From Ziziphus jujuba (Eukaryota; Streptophyta; Magnoliopsida; Rosales; Rhamnaceae): a stretch of 64,000 bases of DNA. The stretch is taken from positions 1,976,001 through 2,040,000 of the forward strand of contig NC_083389.1 in assembly GCF_031755915.1 (NCBI RefSeq). Direction: 5' to 3'. Made by a program: the position numbers and the translations under genes. Under the pieces are notes generated by a model. The model did no database searches. It had not been told where the DNA came from and worked only from the letters and a program-made list of their open reading frames with translations. The stretch's first letter is position 1. Every line of letters starts with the position of its first letter. Shown in pieces: positions 48,285 through 59,954 of the stretch.

Positions 48285-49122
48285 TATGGCTCATTTTATT
48301 GCATGTAACAAAACTGATGATGCATCCAATATTGCTAATTTATTTTTCAAGGAAATTGTGAGATTGCATGGAATGCCAAAAACTATTTTTTCGGATAGGG
48401 ATGCTAAGTTCTTAAGTTATTTTTGGAAAACGTTGTGGGCTAAATTAGGTACTAAGCTTTTATTTTCAACTACTTGTCATCCACAAACTGATGGACAAAC
48501 CGAAGTAGTAAATAGAACCTTGTCTGCATTGTTAAGAGCATTAATTAGTAGAAATTTAAGAACATGGGAAGAATGTTTGCCTCATGTTGAATTTGCATAT
48601 AATAGGTCTTTACATTCAGCAACTAAATTTACTCCATTTGAAATTATTTATGGTTTTAATCCTCTGACTCCATTAGATTTAACACCTTTACCTTTAAGTG
48701 AGCATGCTAATCTAGATGGAAAACAAAAAGCTGAATTTGTAAAGCAGATTCATGAGAAGACACGAGCAAATATTGAGAAGAGGACCGAGCAATATGCAAA
48801 GGTGGCTAATCAAGGCCGAAAATCAATCGTGTTTGAACTTGGAGATTGGGTGTGGATGCATTTAAGGAAAGAAAGGTTTCCTGAACAAAGGAAATCCAAA
48901 CTCATCCCGAGGGGCGATGGACCTTTTCAAGTTTTAGAGAGGATAAATGACAATGCCTACAAACTTGATTTACCCGGTGAGTCTAGTGTTAGTGCCACCT
49001 TTAATGTTGCTGATTTATCTCCTTTTGCTGCAGGTGATGACTTCGATTTAAGGACAAATCCTTTTCAAGAGGAGGGGAATGATGCGAACCCGCCCGAGCT
49101 CACACCACTGACAACTCGCTGA
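48285..49122 (+). pseudogene. Element C integrase
   Basis: [21 protein letters not shown], then [17 protein letters not shown] (second catalytic Asp) and [20 protein letters not shown] (catalytic Glu intact). Next come [19 protein letters not shown], the C-terminal [35 protein letters not shown] and [12 protein letters not shown], and then about 13 LTR-encoded codons to a TGA where relatives have TGG. The same frame after the stop reads GTDPIRMKSGPITRAQAKRF. The N-terminal zinc finger and first catalytic Asp are lost. The open frame upstream of 48285 is antisense LTR and should not be counted as protein. Confidence 0.9.
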
Positions 49123-50115
49123 GGTACTGATCCGATACGGATGAAGTCTGGACCGATCACTAGGGCTCAAGCTAAGAGGTTTAAGGACAACCTTGCTGCC
49201 TTTATCTAGAAAGTAATTCATTCTTAAAAGGGCTTGTCCATACTTGAAGATAAAAGACCTATTTTAAGTATCCAGGTGGTGGAGGCTGATACATTGGATA
49301 CTTATACACCCGACGTTTTATATTGGGCACCCTTGCCTCGGACATCAGAGCCTTGCCTAGGACATCTGATCTCCAACTTTGGACATCGGAAGTAATTTAG
49401 CTCGGACAGACATCAATTAGCTCAGCCAGACATAACTTAGCTCGGATAGTCATTAGTTAGCTCGGCCAGACACAAGTTAGCTTGGACAGACATCAGTTAG
49501 CTCGGATAGGCCATAAGTTAGCTCGGACATCGGGCAGACATAAGTTAGCTCGGCTGAAGACATAATTTTGCCTAGATGTCAAAGTCAACTCGTTATCTAA
49601 TTTGCGATTGACTTTATTTCTTTTTGGGTATTTATTTATTTATTTTCTGGACATATAACTTTAGGAAGGTTTTTATTTTATTGTAAATTAATTAATTCCT
49701 AATTTAATATAAAGGAATTAATTAATCAAACTTAGATTAGGAAAGGAAAAATAGTTGCGGCCAACTAGGTTTCTTTATGTGTGTGGCCGGTTTTTCCTAG
49801 GGTTTTAAGGGTTTATTTTGTTTCTTTCAAAGCCTATTTAAAGGTTTATTTTTCAATAAGAAAACAACTTTGATTTGATTGAGAAAATACTGGTGAGATT
49901 AATTATCTCTTTGTTCTTTGAGAACACCTAAAACACCATTAGAGAATGGGTTGTTTTAGCTTGACTTGTCAATAGGTTTTCCATCCCCTATTGTGGTGTC
50001 TACATTATACCAAGGTTTCTAACCACAGGTTGGTTAGGGGTTGAGGTCAATTCCATTAGAACTTGAACTTAATTAAGATCCGGGCTAATATAATACGGGT
50101 TTAGGAGCAGGTCGT
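49080..50115 (+). repeat. Element C LTR 1 (lacks last ~15 bp)
   Basis: Starts TGATGCGAACCCGCCCGAGC after the polypurine tract and ends GGAGCAGGTCGT, where LTR 2 has 15 more bases to TTCGTATCA. It differs from LTR 2 by numerous, mainly transition, substitutions (about 8% over the first 260 bp by eye). Confidence 0.88.
49397..49565 (+). repeat. 20-bp minisatellite in LTR 1
   Basis: Eight units of about 20 bp with consensus TTAGCTCGGACAGACATCAG. Two units are longer (21 and 27 bp). It is absent from the LTRs of elements A, B and D. Confidence 0.85.
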
Positions 50116-51166
50116 TGATGCGAACCCGCCCGAGCTTACACCACCGACAACTCGCTGGGGTACTGATCCGATACAGATGAAGACTGGACCGACCACTAGG
50201 GTTCAAGCTAAGTGGTTTAAGGACAACCTTGCTGCCTTTATCCAGAAAGTAATTCATTCTCAAAAGGGCTTGTCCATACCTGAGGATAAAAGACCTGTTT
50301 TAAGTATCCAAGTGGTGGAGGCTAATACATCGGATACCCATACATTGAACATTTTATATCGGACACCCTTGCCTCGGACATCGAAGCCTTGCCTCGGACA
50401 TCTGATCTCGGACTTCGGACATCAGATGCAACTTAGCTCGGACAGACATCAATTAGCTCGGCCAGACATAACTTAGCTCGAACAGACATCAGTTAGCTCG
50501 GCCAGACACAAGTTAGCTTGGACAGACGGCAGTTAGCTCGGATAGGCCATAAGTTAGCTTGGACATCAGGTAGACATAAGTTAGCTCGGTTGAAGACATA
50601 ATTCAGCCTAGATGTCAAAGTCAACTTGTTACCTAATTTGCGATTGACTTTATTTCTTTTTGGGTTTTTATTTATTTATTTTATGGACATATAACTTTAG
50701 GAAGGTTTTTATTTTATTGTAAATTAATTAATTCCTAATTTAATATAAAGGAATTAATTAATCAAACTTAGATTAGGAAAGGAAGTATAGTTGCGGCCAA
50801 CTAGGTTTCTTTATGTGTGTGGCCGGTTTTTCCTAGGGTTTTAAGGGTTTATTTTGTTTCTTTCAAAGCCTATTTAAAGGCTTATTTTTCAATAAGAATA
50901 CAACTTTGATTTGATTAAGAAAATACTTATGAGATTAATTATCTTTTTGTTCTTTGAGAACACCTAAAACACCATTAGAGGATTGGTTGTTTTAGCTTGA
51001 CTTAACGATAGGTTTTCCATCCCCTATTGTGGCGTCTACATTATACCAAGGTTTCTAACTACAGGTTGGTTAGGGGTTGAGGTCCATTCCATTAGAACTT
51101 GAACTTAATTGAGATCCGGACTAATATAATACAGGTTAAGGAGCAGGTCGTCCTAGGTTCGTATCA
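50116..51166 (+). repeat. Element C LTR 2 (1051 bp)
   Basis: A complete LTR from TGATGCGAACCCG to TTCGTATCA, joined head to tail to LTR 1 without PBS or other internal DNA between them. Its outer end touches the NUPT. Confidence 0.9.
50434..50600 (+). repeat. 20-bp minisatellite in LTR 2
   Basis: The same eight-unit array as in LTR 1, with the same long seventh unit. It existed before the two LTRs diverged. Confidence 0.85.
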
Positions 51167-51242
51167 TACCCTATTCCTATTTAATTTAGAAAAATAATAG
51201 AATAAAAAAATATAGATAATTAGTCTATATATAAGAATAAGA

Positions 51243-52579
51243 ATGAGGAGATCATTTGAAAAATGTAACCAATTCTTTCCTTCCATGGGTTATTGGCCAT
51301 CCGCTGAGAGTTTTGGGTTTAATACTGATATTTTAGCTACAAATCCAATAAATCTAAGTGTAATCTTTGGTGTATTGATTTTTTTTAGAAAGGGAGTGTG
51401 TGTGAGTTGTTTGTTTCAAGAATAGGCTGGATCCAACCAACTACAATTTTTTTCATTATAACTCAAAAAGATGCACTATTCCACAAATTACTTATGAATA
51501 AATTAAGAAATCATATTTAAGAACCATAGCATTTCGTGATTCATTGGTAAATCTGCTTTAATTCTCCATCAACCAATAATGTGGGATTGTTAACAGGGTT
51601 AAAGCTAAATAATTTGAAGTCCAAATGCAGCGTGGTACTCTTTCTACTGCTATGTTAATATAGAATATGTTAATCCATAAATGGTTTCAAAGTGTTGGAA
51701 TTTCTTTTCCGATATAAAACATTCATGTCGATAAAAAAATGATTTGAACCCGTTATTTGTATTTGATTTTAAAAAATTAGAAAAATGGATATTTCACCCC
51801 TTTTTTTTTTTTAATCTTTATATACAATGCTGAATCGATGACTTGTGTATAAAGTAAAAAGAATTATTTTAATTTGGAAAAAAAAAGAAGAAAAAAACCA
51901 ACTTTGCTGACAATTATATGTTTGGTTAGAAGAGTCCTCTGAATATTATGTTCTTGGATTAGTGATCAGTTTCTATACTTTCACAAACATGAATGGAGAA
52001 AAAAGGATAGGCTCATTACATGAAAAAAAACTAAGGTGCTTCCCCCATACATAAGTAATTGGGCATGAGAGCCAAATGAATTGAAAGATTCATGTTTGGT
52101 TCGACAAGGGATCTGGAAGCTTTGAAATGAATGGAAAGATAATGTACTTTCATTAAGTGATTTATTAGATAATCGAAAACAGCGGATCTTGAAGACTATT
52201 CAAAATTCAAAAGAACTACTCGGGGGGGGGGGGGGGGGGGGGGGTCGTGGAATGGCTGGAAAAAACCCAGTCCTACTTGCGGAAAGTAGAAATGGAAGCG
52301 GATCAATTTCGAGCAAATGGATTATCTGAAATAGAACGAGAATAATTGAATTTGATTAATTCAACTTATAAAATCTTGGAACAGTTAGAAAATTACAAAA
52401 ATGAAACAATTCATTTTTAACAACAAAAAGCTATTAATCAAGTTTGACAACGGGTTTTCCAACAAGCCTTACACGAAGCTCTAGGAACTCTTAATATTTG
52501 TTTGAACACCGAGTTACATTTTCGTACCATCAATTCTAATATTGGCATGTTTGGAACGATGAAAAGAATAAAGGGTTAG
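51243..52579 (+). pseudogene. atpF: atpF pseudogene (ATP synthase CF0 subunit I) with group II intron
   Basis: Exon 1 is at about 51256-51398. The original start is now TTG (51256), and the frame from the upstream ATG reads [20 protein letters not shown], then KGV. The intron (about 51399-52153) starts GTGTGAGTTG, and domain V is recognisable near 52065-52110 (GAGCCAAATGAATTGAAAGA). Exon 2 (52154-52579) has SDLLDNRKQRIL, then a run of 23 G at 52222-52244, [17 protein letters not shown], a stop, LEQLENYKNETIHF and MFGTMKR. Stops replace Lys, Glu/Gln and Arg codons. The G run destroys the frame. Confidence 0.93.
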
Positions 52580-52640
52580 TCTTTCTACTGTAGGTATTAT
52601 TTTTCTTTAAAAAATAAAAATAAAGAATTAAGAAATACTG

Positions 52641-53748
52641 ATGATAACTATTCGAGCAGATGCAATTAGTAACATTATTCATGAATGTATTAAGCAATAT
52701 AATAGATAAGTAAAGATTTTTAATACCGGTAATGTACTCTAAGTAGGCGATGGCATTGCTCGTATTTATGGTCTTGATGAAGTAATAATGGGGGAATTAT
52801 TAGAATTTGAAGAAGGTATGATAGGCATTGCTCTAAATTTGGAATCAAATAATGTCAGTGTTGTATTAATGGGTGACGATTTGATGATATAGAGTGAAGT
52901 TCTGTAAAAGCAATAGGAAAAATTGCTTAGATCCTGTTAAGTGAGGCTTCTTTGGGCCGTGTTATAAATGCTCTGGCTAAACCTATTGATGCTTGAGGTG
53001 AAATTTGAGGTGAAATAATGTCAGCAAGAATTAATTATTGGGGACAGATAAACCGATAAAATAGCAGTATCCACAGATACGATTCTCAACCAACAAGGGC
53101 AAAATGTAATATTCGTTTATGTAGCTATTGGTCAAAAAGCATCTTGTGTGGCTCAGGTGCTGGCTACTTTATAGGAAAGGGGAGCAATGCATTACACTAT
53201 TATGGTAGTTGAAATGGCCGATTCTCTGGCTACATTACAATACCTCGCTCCTTATACAGGAGCTGCTATGGCTGAATATTTTACGTACTGCGAACAACAT
53301 ACTTTAATTATTTATGACAATGTCTCAAAACAAGCACAGGCTTATCGCCAAATGTCTCTTGTATTATGTAGATCACCGGGCTGAGAAGCTTATCCGGGAG
53401 ATGTTTTTTATTTGCATTCATGCCTTTTGGAAAAAGCTGCTAGATCAATCTCTCGTTTAGGTGAAGGAAGTATGACTGCTTTACCGATAGTTGAGACTCA
53501 ACCGGGAGATGTTTTGGCCTATATTCCTACTAATGTCATTTCCATTACAGATGGACAAATATTCTCATCTGCCGATCTATTCAATGTCGGAATCAGACCT
53601 GCTATTAATGTGGGTATTTATGTACCCAGAGTACAGTCTGCAGTTCAAATTAAAGCCATGAAACAAGTAGCTGGCAAAACAAAATGGGAATTGGCACAAT
53701 TCGCTTCTGATCTTGGTAAAGCTACTCAGAATCAATTGGCAAGAGGCC
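52641..53748 (+). pseudogene. atpA: atpA pseudogene (ATP synthase CF1 alpha), 3'-truncated
   Basis: It starts ATGATAACTATTCGAGCAGA at the normal start and runs for about two thirds of the usual ~1.5 kb. Readable parts are [72 protein letters not shown] and [10 protein letters not shown]. Some 140 bp before RELIIGDR is deleted. The Walker A P-loop (GDRQTGKT) now carries a stop and altered residues. Some 24-27 bp between two AQFA-coding repeats is also missing. After ARGQ homology ends at 53748: the last ~100 codons and trnR-UCU are gone. Confidence 0.93.
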
Positions 53749-54026
53749 AATTTTTTATATTATTTTCTTTTCACATTTATTCCGACGAAATGAATGTGTG
53801 AAAGAATTATAGGAATTGCGTATTCAACTATGCATTACATTAATTATATTCAATTTGTTTATATTTCTATAAAACATATTTATTACAATTTTGATACCTT
53901 AATAAATATCAAAATATATAAATATATATTAGATATAAATATCTATTAGATATATAGATTTATAGGTTTTGACTATAAAAAAGAATATTGAAAAATATTG
54001 AATAGAGATAAGAGAAAGTAAGCACA

Positions 54027-54801
54027 AGCGGGTAGAGGGAATCGAACATGCATCGTTAGCTTGGAAGGCTAGGGGTTATAGTCGACGTTGATTCATCATT
54101 GTTAACGTCTCTAATTCAAAACCGAATGTGAAACTTTCGTTTCATTAACTCCTTTATGGAAGATAAATAAATTTCCAGATATGAATGGAATTAAAAAAAA
54201 ATTCGACCCATAACATCTCTGTCAGCTTTTTGGTCTGAATGCATTCAAAATGGCCCGTTTTCTAGATGATCCTTCTAGAAAAGAGGGGATTATAACAATC
54301 TTTCTAGTTGCTTCATTCTCTACTTCTATTTGAAAGAACCCTTAGGGAAAGGATTTCGTTTCCACTGAGCTAAAACAATTTTTTGATGTCTCTAGTAAAC
54401 CAAAGTCATTGTTTAATTAGCTATTTTGTTTCAATTTTCCCTATACAAAAAAATAAAAATTGAAGATGCAGTTATGATTAGAAATACACTTTCCATCTTT
54501 ATCCATGGATCCTTTACTCATACTCATTCAATTGGAAATATTGATTGATCCAATTAAAAAAATAAAATTATGTTTCGTAATTTCATAATCCAAATTTTCA
54601 ATTTCTAATTGACTCTTGGATACAAATCTCGAGAATGTATAGTCTTCCTCGAATGTTTCATTGAAAGGTAAAGGATTTAATCCTTTCCTTTTAAGAAATA
54701 AAGTTTTTGCTCAGAATGGAATATTAATCAAACCAAGAGACCCCTTAACTATTCGGGGGTTAGTAGAACGAATCGGACTTTTACCACTAAACTATACCCA
54801 C
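54027..54801 (-). pseudogene. trnG-UCC: trnG-UCC with group II intron, degraded
   Basis: Exon 1 (54779-54801) reads GTGGGTATAGTTTAGTGGTA on the minus strand. One base differs from the plastid gene (GCGGG to GTGGG). Exon 2 (54027-54074) contains anticodon TCC in CCTAGCCTTCCAAGC and the T-arm, where GGGTTCGATTCCC has become GCATGTTCGATTCCC. The intron lies between. As nuclear DNA a group II intron would not be expected to splice, so this is a non-functional copy. Confidence 0.88.
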
Positions 54802-55120
54802 TCCAATCCAATTATTGTATATAAATGGACTTTTTTTCGAACAAGAAACTCAGGCATAATCAAAAGATAAGATCAGAAAAAAAATGCATTGTGCACAAAT
54901 CAGTAAAAAAAATTAAAAAAAAAACAAAGGGAAAAATAAAGAAGATAAGAAATCTCACTTTGATTATATATCATTTGATTCTATATCAAAATAGGTCTTT
55001 TTATGACTTTTGTTGTTTCAATAACAAGCCTTTTTATTTTGGTTTCAAATTAATTGTTTTCAAATTAAATAAATCATTTTATCTTATTACGATGGAATAA
55101 AACAAAAGATGCCCGGTCCG

Positions 55121-58060
55121 TGTAACACCCCGTCCCAAATCGCACCGGAATCCGTGCACGTTGACCGTTGACCGAGCGGGTCAAAAGTTGACTTTTTGCT
55201 CCAGTTGGAATTTTGAGTTGACCAGGGTACCGTGGCAAAGTGCATGATGCCCCGAGTTCGTAGATTGGTAGCACGTTGAAAACGGAGCTACGGTTTGAAA
55301 GTTATGGGCAAAACAAGTTGAGGCCCAAATTGTCCAAGGGGTGCCGGAGTTGACTTTTTATTTATGGGGAAATGAGCTTTGACTCGTGCATGGTTGTGAA
55401 GTGCTCGTTGATACGAGTTCACAGACTAGCGGCACGCTCAAAACGGACATCCGGTTAAAAATTATGGACGTTTGAAGTTTACCGGATACCGTAATATTTT
55501 AATGTTTTTGAGTCGGTGAAGAGTGAAATGCCACGTGTCAGCTTCTGATTGGTCCACGTGGCATGAACAGTGTCACACAGGGGTTTTTATTTGATAAAAA
55601 TCTCGGGGAAGAGAGAGAAAGAGAGAGAGGAGAGAGAAAGAGAGAGAGAGAGTCCGCCAGCTGCCGAAATTTTTCAACTTTTTCTGCCAATCTACAGTAC
55701 ATGCGCTGGCCAGAAAGTTTCCCCTCCCCATTTCCGGCAAAACCTCCAAGTTTCACGGCGATCGGCCGCCGGACGTGCCCGGATCGGACGTCCGAAGATC
55801 GGCGGCGAGTTTTTCCCTCCACCGCCGGCCACCGTCGATTGGCCCATTTCCGGTCATTTTCCGGCCACATGCGCCAGTCACCCTTGATCCTCTCCTCAAG
55901 TCCGGCCGAACCACCAAGTTTCACGGCCATCGGACCACCGACGCGCCGAGATCAGAGCTTTTTCCGGTGAGGGGTCGGAAATCTTCAAACAGTGATTTCT
56001 CTGCCGTCCGGCCTCCGTTTTTCTCACCGCTGGTCCCGTTGGATTGCTCTCCTCACGATCTACAAGTCTGCAAAAAATCACGGCCAACGGCCACCGCACG
56101 CGCCGCCGCCGGTGACGGTTGCCGGTGACCGATGCGGCTTGCTGGAAAGTACTGTTCCGGCGAGTACCCAGTTTTCCGGTCGGCTCCAGTCCACTGTGTT
56201 CGACCTCCTGAACCCGAATCCGACATCCGTTTCCACCAATCCGCGATGGGTTGGGAGAATTACGGAGCCGAAACTCGAAAAGCTTTCCGGCGAGATTCCG
56301 ACCCCGTCGGGTCTGATCACCGGAAAGTAAGACCGAATTCGTGATCCTCATCACGCGAGCTTCGATTCGGTATATAACTCGTAACCCTTAGATATCGTTT
56401 GGTGTTCGCTCCTCGGGTACCCATTTGGGAATTATCCGAATAAAATATTAATATTTTTGGTTGGTGCACTGTGGTTGTTTAGGTGCACGCGCGAGTAGTG
56501 GAGTTGATCCCGAGGAGGATCTTAGTTGATTTGCGTGCTCTAGGTGAGTGACCCACCTTCAAAAATTATTTTGGGCAATTAATTATGTTTATTTGGTATT
56601 TAAATTGATATTTAAATTATGCTCATGTGGTGTGGATTATTTATGGTTTTATTTTGGTTTAATTTAATTGTTATGCATGAGCAAAGTGTATTTCGGTAGT
56701 ATTTGTACGTGGTTTTCAGTATTAATTTTTTGGGCATAATTGGGTTAAATATTTTATGAAAATATTTGTTTAAATTTTATAAATTATGCCCGCGGTATTT
56801 TTATGGTTGCATCTCGTACTTCGAGAAAATTGTGGTTTGTTGGTTATCAATGTTTCGTACCGGTTTGGTTAAATAAAAATATGTTGGATGGTAAGTGTGA
56901 TAATTTAATGTATTTCCCACGGTAATTTTGTAAAACGGTACGGTTGGTTGTTAATGTTTATTTTTAGACGCACTCATACAGTATTGGTGTTCTGGTGTAT
57001 GGTGTATGGACACGTGGTAGCGCGTGGTTATTATGTGGTTTAGCGCGCGGTTATTACTTCACCCGTGAGTTGCCATTGGACCGTGGGCAGGCAAGTTTGT
57101 TGTGCACAGCCGCCCCCCTCCTTGGCCGGGTTGATGGTTTTAGCAGCGGTACTGTCAGGATGCCGAAGTGCCGGTTGCAGGTTTCTCTCTTTAATCCCCC
57201 CGCCAGTCGGTGCTCTGGACGCTGGGTATCGGAGGGCATCACCAGTATATGGTGTGGTGCATCGGTGTAAATTGCAAATAATGTTTTAAACCCCAAAGGT
57301 GTTCTAAAATTATTTATTATAATTTATTGCAGTTTATTTATATTTGGGGTATTTGTTTATTTATTTATTTATTTGTGGTTTATTAAATTATTTGGTCCCT
57401 TGGTTTTCGGGAGGTATGTACACTGGGTTTTGCGAAAAGGTTTAAAAAAGGGAACATTTCAAACGGAGTGAATAGTAAGGGTTTTGAGAGAAAATATTAC
57501 TTCAATTGTTTATTTATTTATTTAATTGTTCGGTACTGGTTAATTAAATTCCTTTATTTTTATATTATTAGTATTAAAGGTGTACAGTAGATTGGGTCAC
57601 TCACTGAGATGATTAGCATCTCACACTCTTAAATTCCGTTCCCTTAGGTGCAAGTGGTGGTTGCCGTTCTTCCGGAGCGAACCAAGTTTTCCACTGCTGT
57701 TGTGTTTCGAGAAGTACTTCTGTACTCTTTCATTTCAATGTATTATTTCTTTCATCCTTATTGTATTTCTGTTGTTTAGCACTTCTTAAAGCTCTGTATA
57801 CTATTGGGATATTTATGTTTATTTATGCACTGGACTGTTGTTGTTTTTGAGAAGTGCTGAAATTTGTGGAACAATTTGTAGTTTGCGGGAGGAATAAGGG
57901 GATGAACTTTTGAAGTGTGTTTTCAGTGCAGGTAATTTGTGGTAAGTCCATCCCTTAGGGGAGGCTCTGCCGGATTTTCCGTTGGAGGGTCCGGTAGGAT
58001 TTCCCTGGGATCAGGGCTTGTCTAGGGTTCCGGGGAAGGAATTCTGGACGGGTCCTGACA
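55121..58060 (+). mobile_element. Solo gypsy LTR (2.94 kb) with GTCCG target duplication
   Basis: Starts TGTAACACCCCGTCCCAAAT and ends GGACGGGTCCTGACA (TG..CA). It is flanked by GTCCG on both sides (55116-55120 and 58061-58065). Removing it restores the chloroplast spacer ...CCCGGTCCGGCTAAG. There are no internal retroviral genes. Inside are (GA)n at 55610-55650, a GC- and CpG-rich tract at about 55660-56350, and an ATTAGCATCTCACACTC region near 57612. The frames in the GC-rich tract overlap on both strands and are not genes. LTR length suggests a Del/Tekay-like element. Diverged relatives are at 3815-6282 and 16448-18760. Confidence 0.95.
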
Positions 58061-58750
58061 GTCCGGCTAAGTATTGACCAAGCTAAGCTGTGGAAATAAA
58101 GGACCATTTCGGACGAACTCAAAGAGGTTTTTTTTGTTTATTATTAGTAATAAATATTATTTTTTTCTCCTTATTTCTTTTTTTTTTTTCTTCCTTCCAT
58201 TTATTTTTTCTATTTATATACTATATGAAATACAGAATATATCTATTAAACATATATTAATTGTATAAATCTATTCAAAAATCTAAAAAAATCTATGTTA
58301 AACATATTAACAAATATAGATTCCATTTTTAGATTTGATTTGTATTGGATTTATATATTGGACTTTTGTAGATTGTATAAATTGGATTATTGATATCTCT
58401 TCCAAGTTTATTGGATTATTGATATCTCTTCCAAGTTTTTTCTTTATACATATATGTTATATGATTATAGAATTATATATAACATATATGTATACATTTT
58501 ATATACATTTTATATAATCTAATTGTATAATATAGACGCTTTTATTTTATCTAAATGGTCTAAATGCAATTTGATTCTATATCATTATCATTCCATATCT
58601 ATTATATAAACCATTGTATATATATATTATATATAATAAAATAATAAAAAATATAAAAAACACTAAAAAAAGAAAAAAAAAAAAAAGAGAAAGGCTTTTT
58701 TCTAGCCTTATTTTTATGACGTAATATAGTAATTACCTCCTTTCAACTGG

Positions 58751-58838
58751 GGTAGAGATGGCTGAGTGGACGAAAGCGCCGGATTGCTAATCCATTGTAT
58801 GAGTATTTTGTACCGAGGGTTTGAATCCCTCTCTTTCC
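58751..58838 (+). pseudogene. trnS-GCU: trnS-GCU, near-intact plastid tRNA copy
   Basis: GATGGCTGAGTGGAC, the anticodon arm GGATTGCTAATCC (anticodon GCT), the long variable arm and GGTTTGAATCCCTCTC are all present over 88 nt. Changes include GGAGAGAT to GGTAGAGAT in the acceptor stem, which weakens pairing, and TTCGAA to TTTGAA in the T-loop. A scan would probably report it. Context shows a transferred plastid gene. Confidence 0.88.
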
Positions 58839-58888
58839 ATTTTCAGCGATATCTTGTTCTTTTCTTGCAAGTTTAGTATGCAATGGAC

Positions 58889-59885
58889 TGTTGAAATGTG
58901 GTGATCTCGCCACAATGTGCAAGGTAGTTCGGTTACACTTGCACTCTTTGTTTTGCAACATCAAAAACCAAACATTATTTATGTTTATGCATTTTATTTT
59001 ATCTTGTAATGTTTAAGAACAATATCCTTTTTGTAATGCCCTAAGCTCATTATCTAGCTTAGGGCCTTTTTGTCTAGTTGCTGGAATTGCATTTCCAGCA
59101 ACATAAGTCCACTTCCTTGGATGCCGTTTGAAGTAGGTTTGGGATTTGGATCTGAATTTTGGGTATCATAAACTAGATAGGCAGAGGAAGCAGCAGAAAA
59201 AAGAATGTCCCAATTTGGAGCTGGGAAGGATGAGTTAAGCCCAAAACAATCTGACCCTTGTGCAGTTTTGTTGCCCAAAAAACTAGGCAAAACTGCCTCG
59301 GGTTTGATTACTTTTGAATGGGTAAATGGACTTTTTTTTATCTGATTTTTGGCTAGAACGTATTTTAATATTCAAAAAGGCTTCCCTCCAATTTTCCAGT
59401 CAAATGGAGCTGGGTTTCAAATTCAAATGCCTCAGACAAGCTGAACTACCCATTAAAGAAGGTTTCTTGCATGCCCAGCACATTGATTAGAGTTAGTTGA
59501 GGTAGTTTGGCTTGGTTGGTTACTTTTAATACTTTTGTATTTATTGCTCAATATGGAAGCATGCCTTATTGTCTTTTTGATGTATTTAAAAGTATGAAAA
59601 TTGTAATGAAAAACGTTGAGAAAGAAAATATTCAAAAACAGATTTTGAAAAACAACATTTTTGGCTCTCTCTCTCTCAACTACTACATTTTGGTTTCTTC
59701 TTCTTCCCAAAAGCTAAAAGCCTTCTCAAGAAATCTAAACCTCCATTAAAACCAAAAACAAAACCTTAACAAACCCAAAAAAAACAAAGTCAAGAACCAA
59801 GAACCAACAACAATCATTCTTGACTAACACCTTGAATGATTGTGCTCTAGGGTACAACAACATAAACCTACACCAAATTCCATCA
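58889..59885 (+). mobile_element. Solo copia LTR (997 bp) with TGGAC target duplication
   Basis: From TGTTGAAATGTGGTGATC to CCAAATTCCATCA, flanked by TGGAC on both sides (58884-58888 and 59886-59890). Nearly identical to the 3' LTR at 33193-34203, so the two are the same family and rather young. It sits 50 bp past trnS within the trnS-psbI spacer. Formed by LTR-LTR recombination (inferred). Confidence 0.95.
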
Positions 59886-59954
59886 TGGACAAAATCCTAC
59901 TAAGCTAAGAACATTTTAAAATAAAGGAAGAAAAACCTTATTCTTTTTCTTTTT

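Larger units (their letters stand above)
48285..51166 (+). mobile_element. Gypsy element C, 5'-truncated, with two tandem 3' LTRs
   Basis: Plus strand: integrase from its first catalytic region, polypurine tract (49066-49079), then one LTR (49080-50115) followed at once by a second (50116-51166). The right border is a full LTR end (TTCGTATCA) against chloroplast DNA. The left border is a truncation inside integrase at about 48285. No matching target duplication is in the window. It is the same family as elements A, B and D. Confidence 0.88.

Noticed and set aside
44958..51166. One large gypsy element with LTRs at both ends
   Set aside because: The two ends code in opposite directions, flanks CCTTC and TACCC do not match, and CCTTC/CCTTG instead bracket 44958-48097. 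It is two elements side by side.
55538..57296. Cluster of overlapping open frames on both strands (Arg/Pro/Ser-rich)
   Set aside because: They lie in the GC-rich core of a solo LTR, overlap in several frames and have no domain. GC composition alone makes stops rare.
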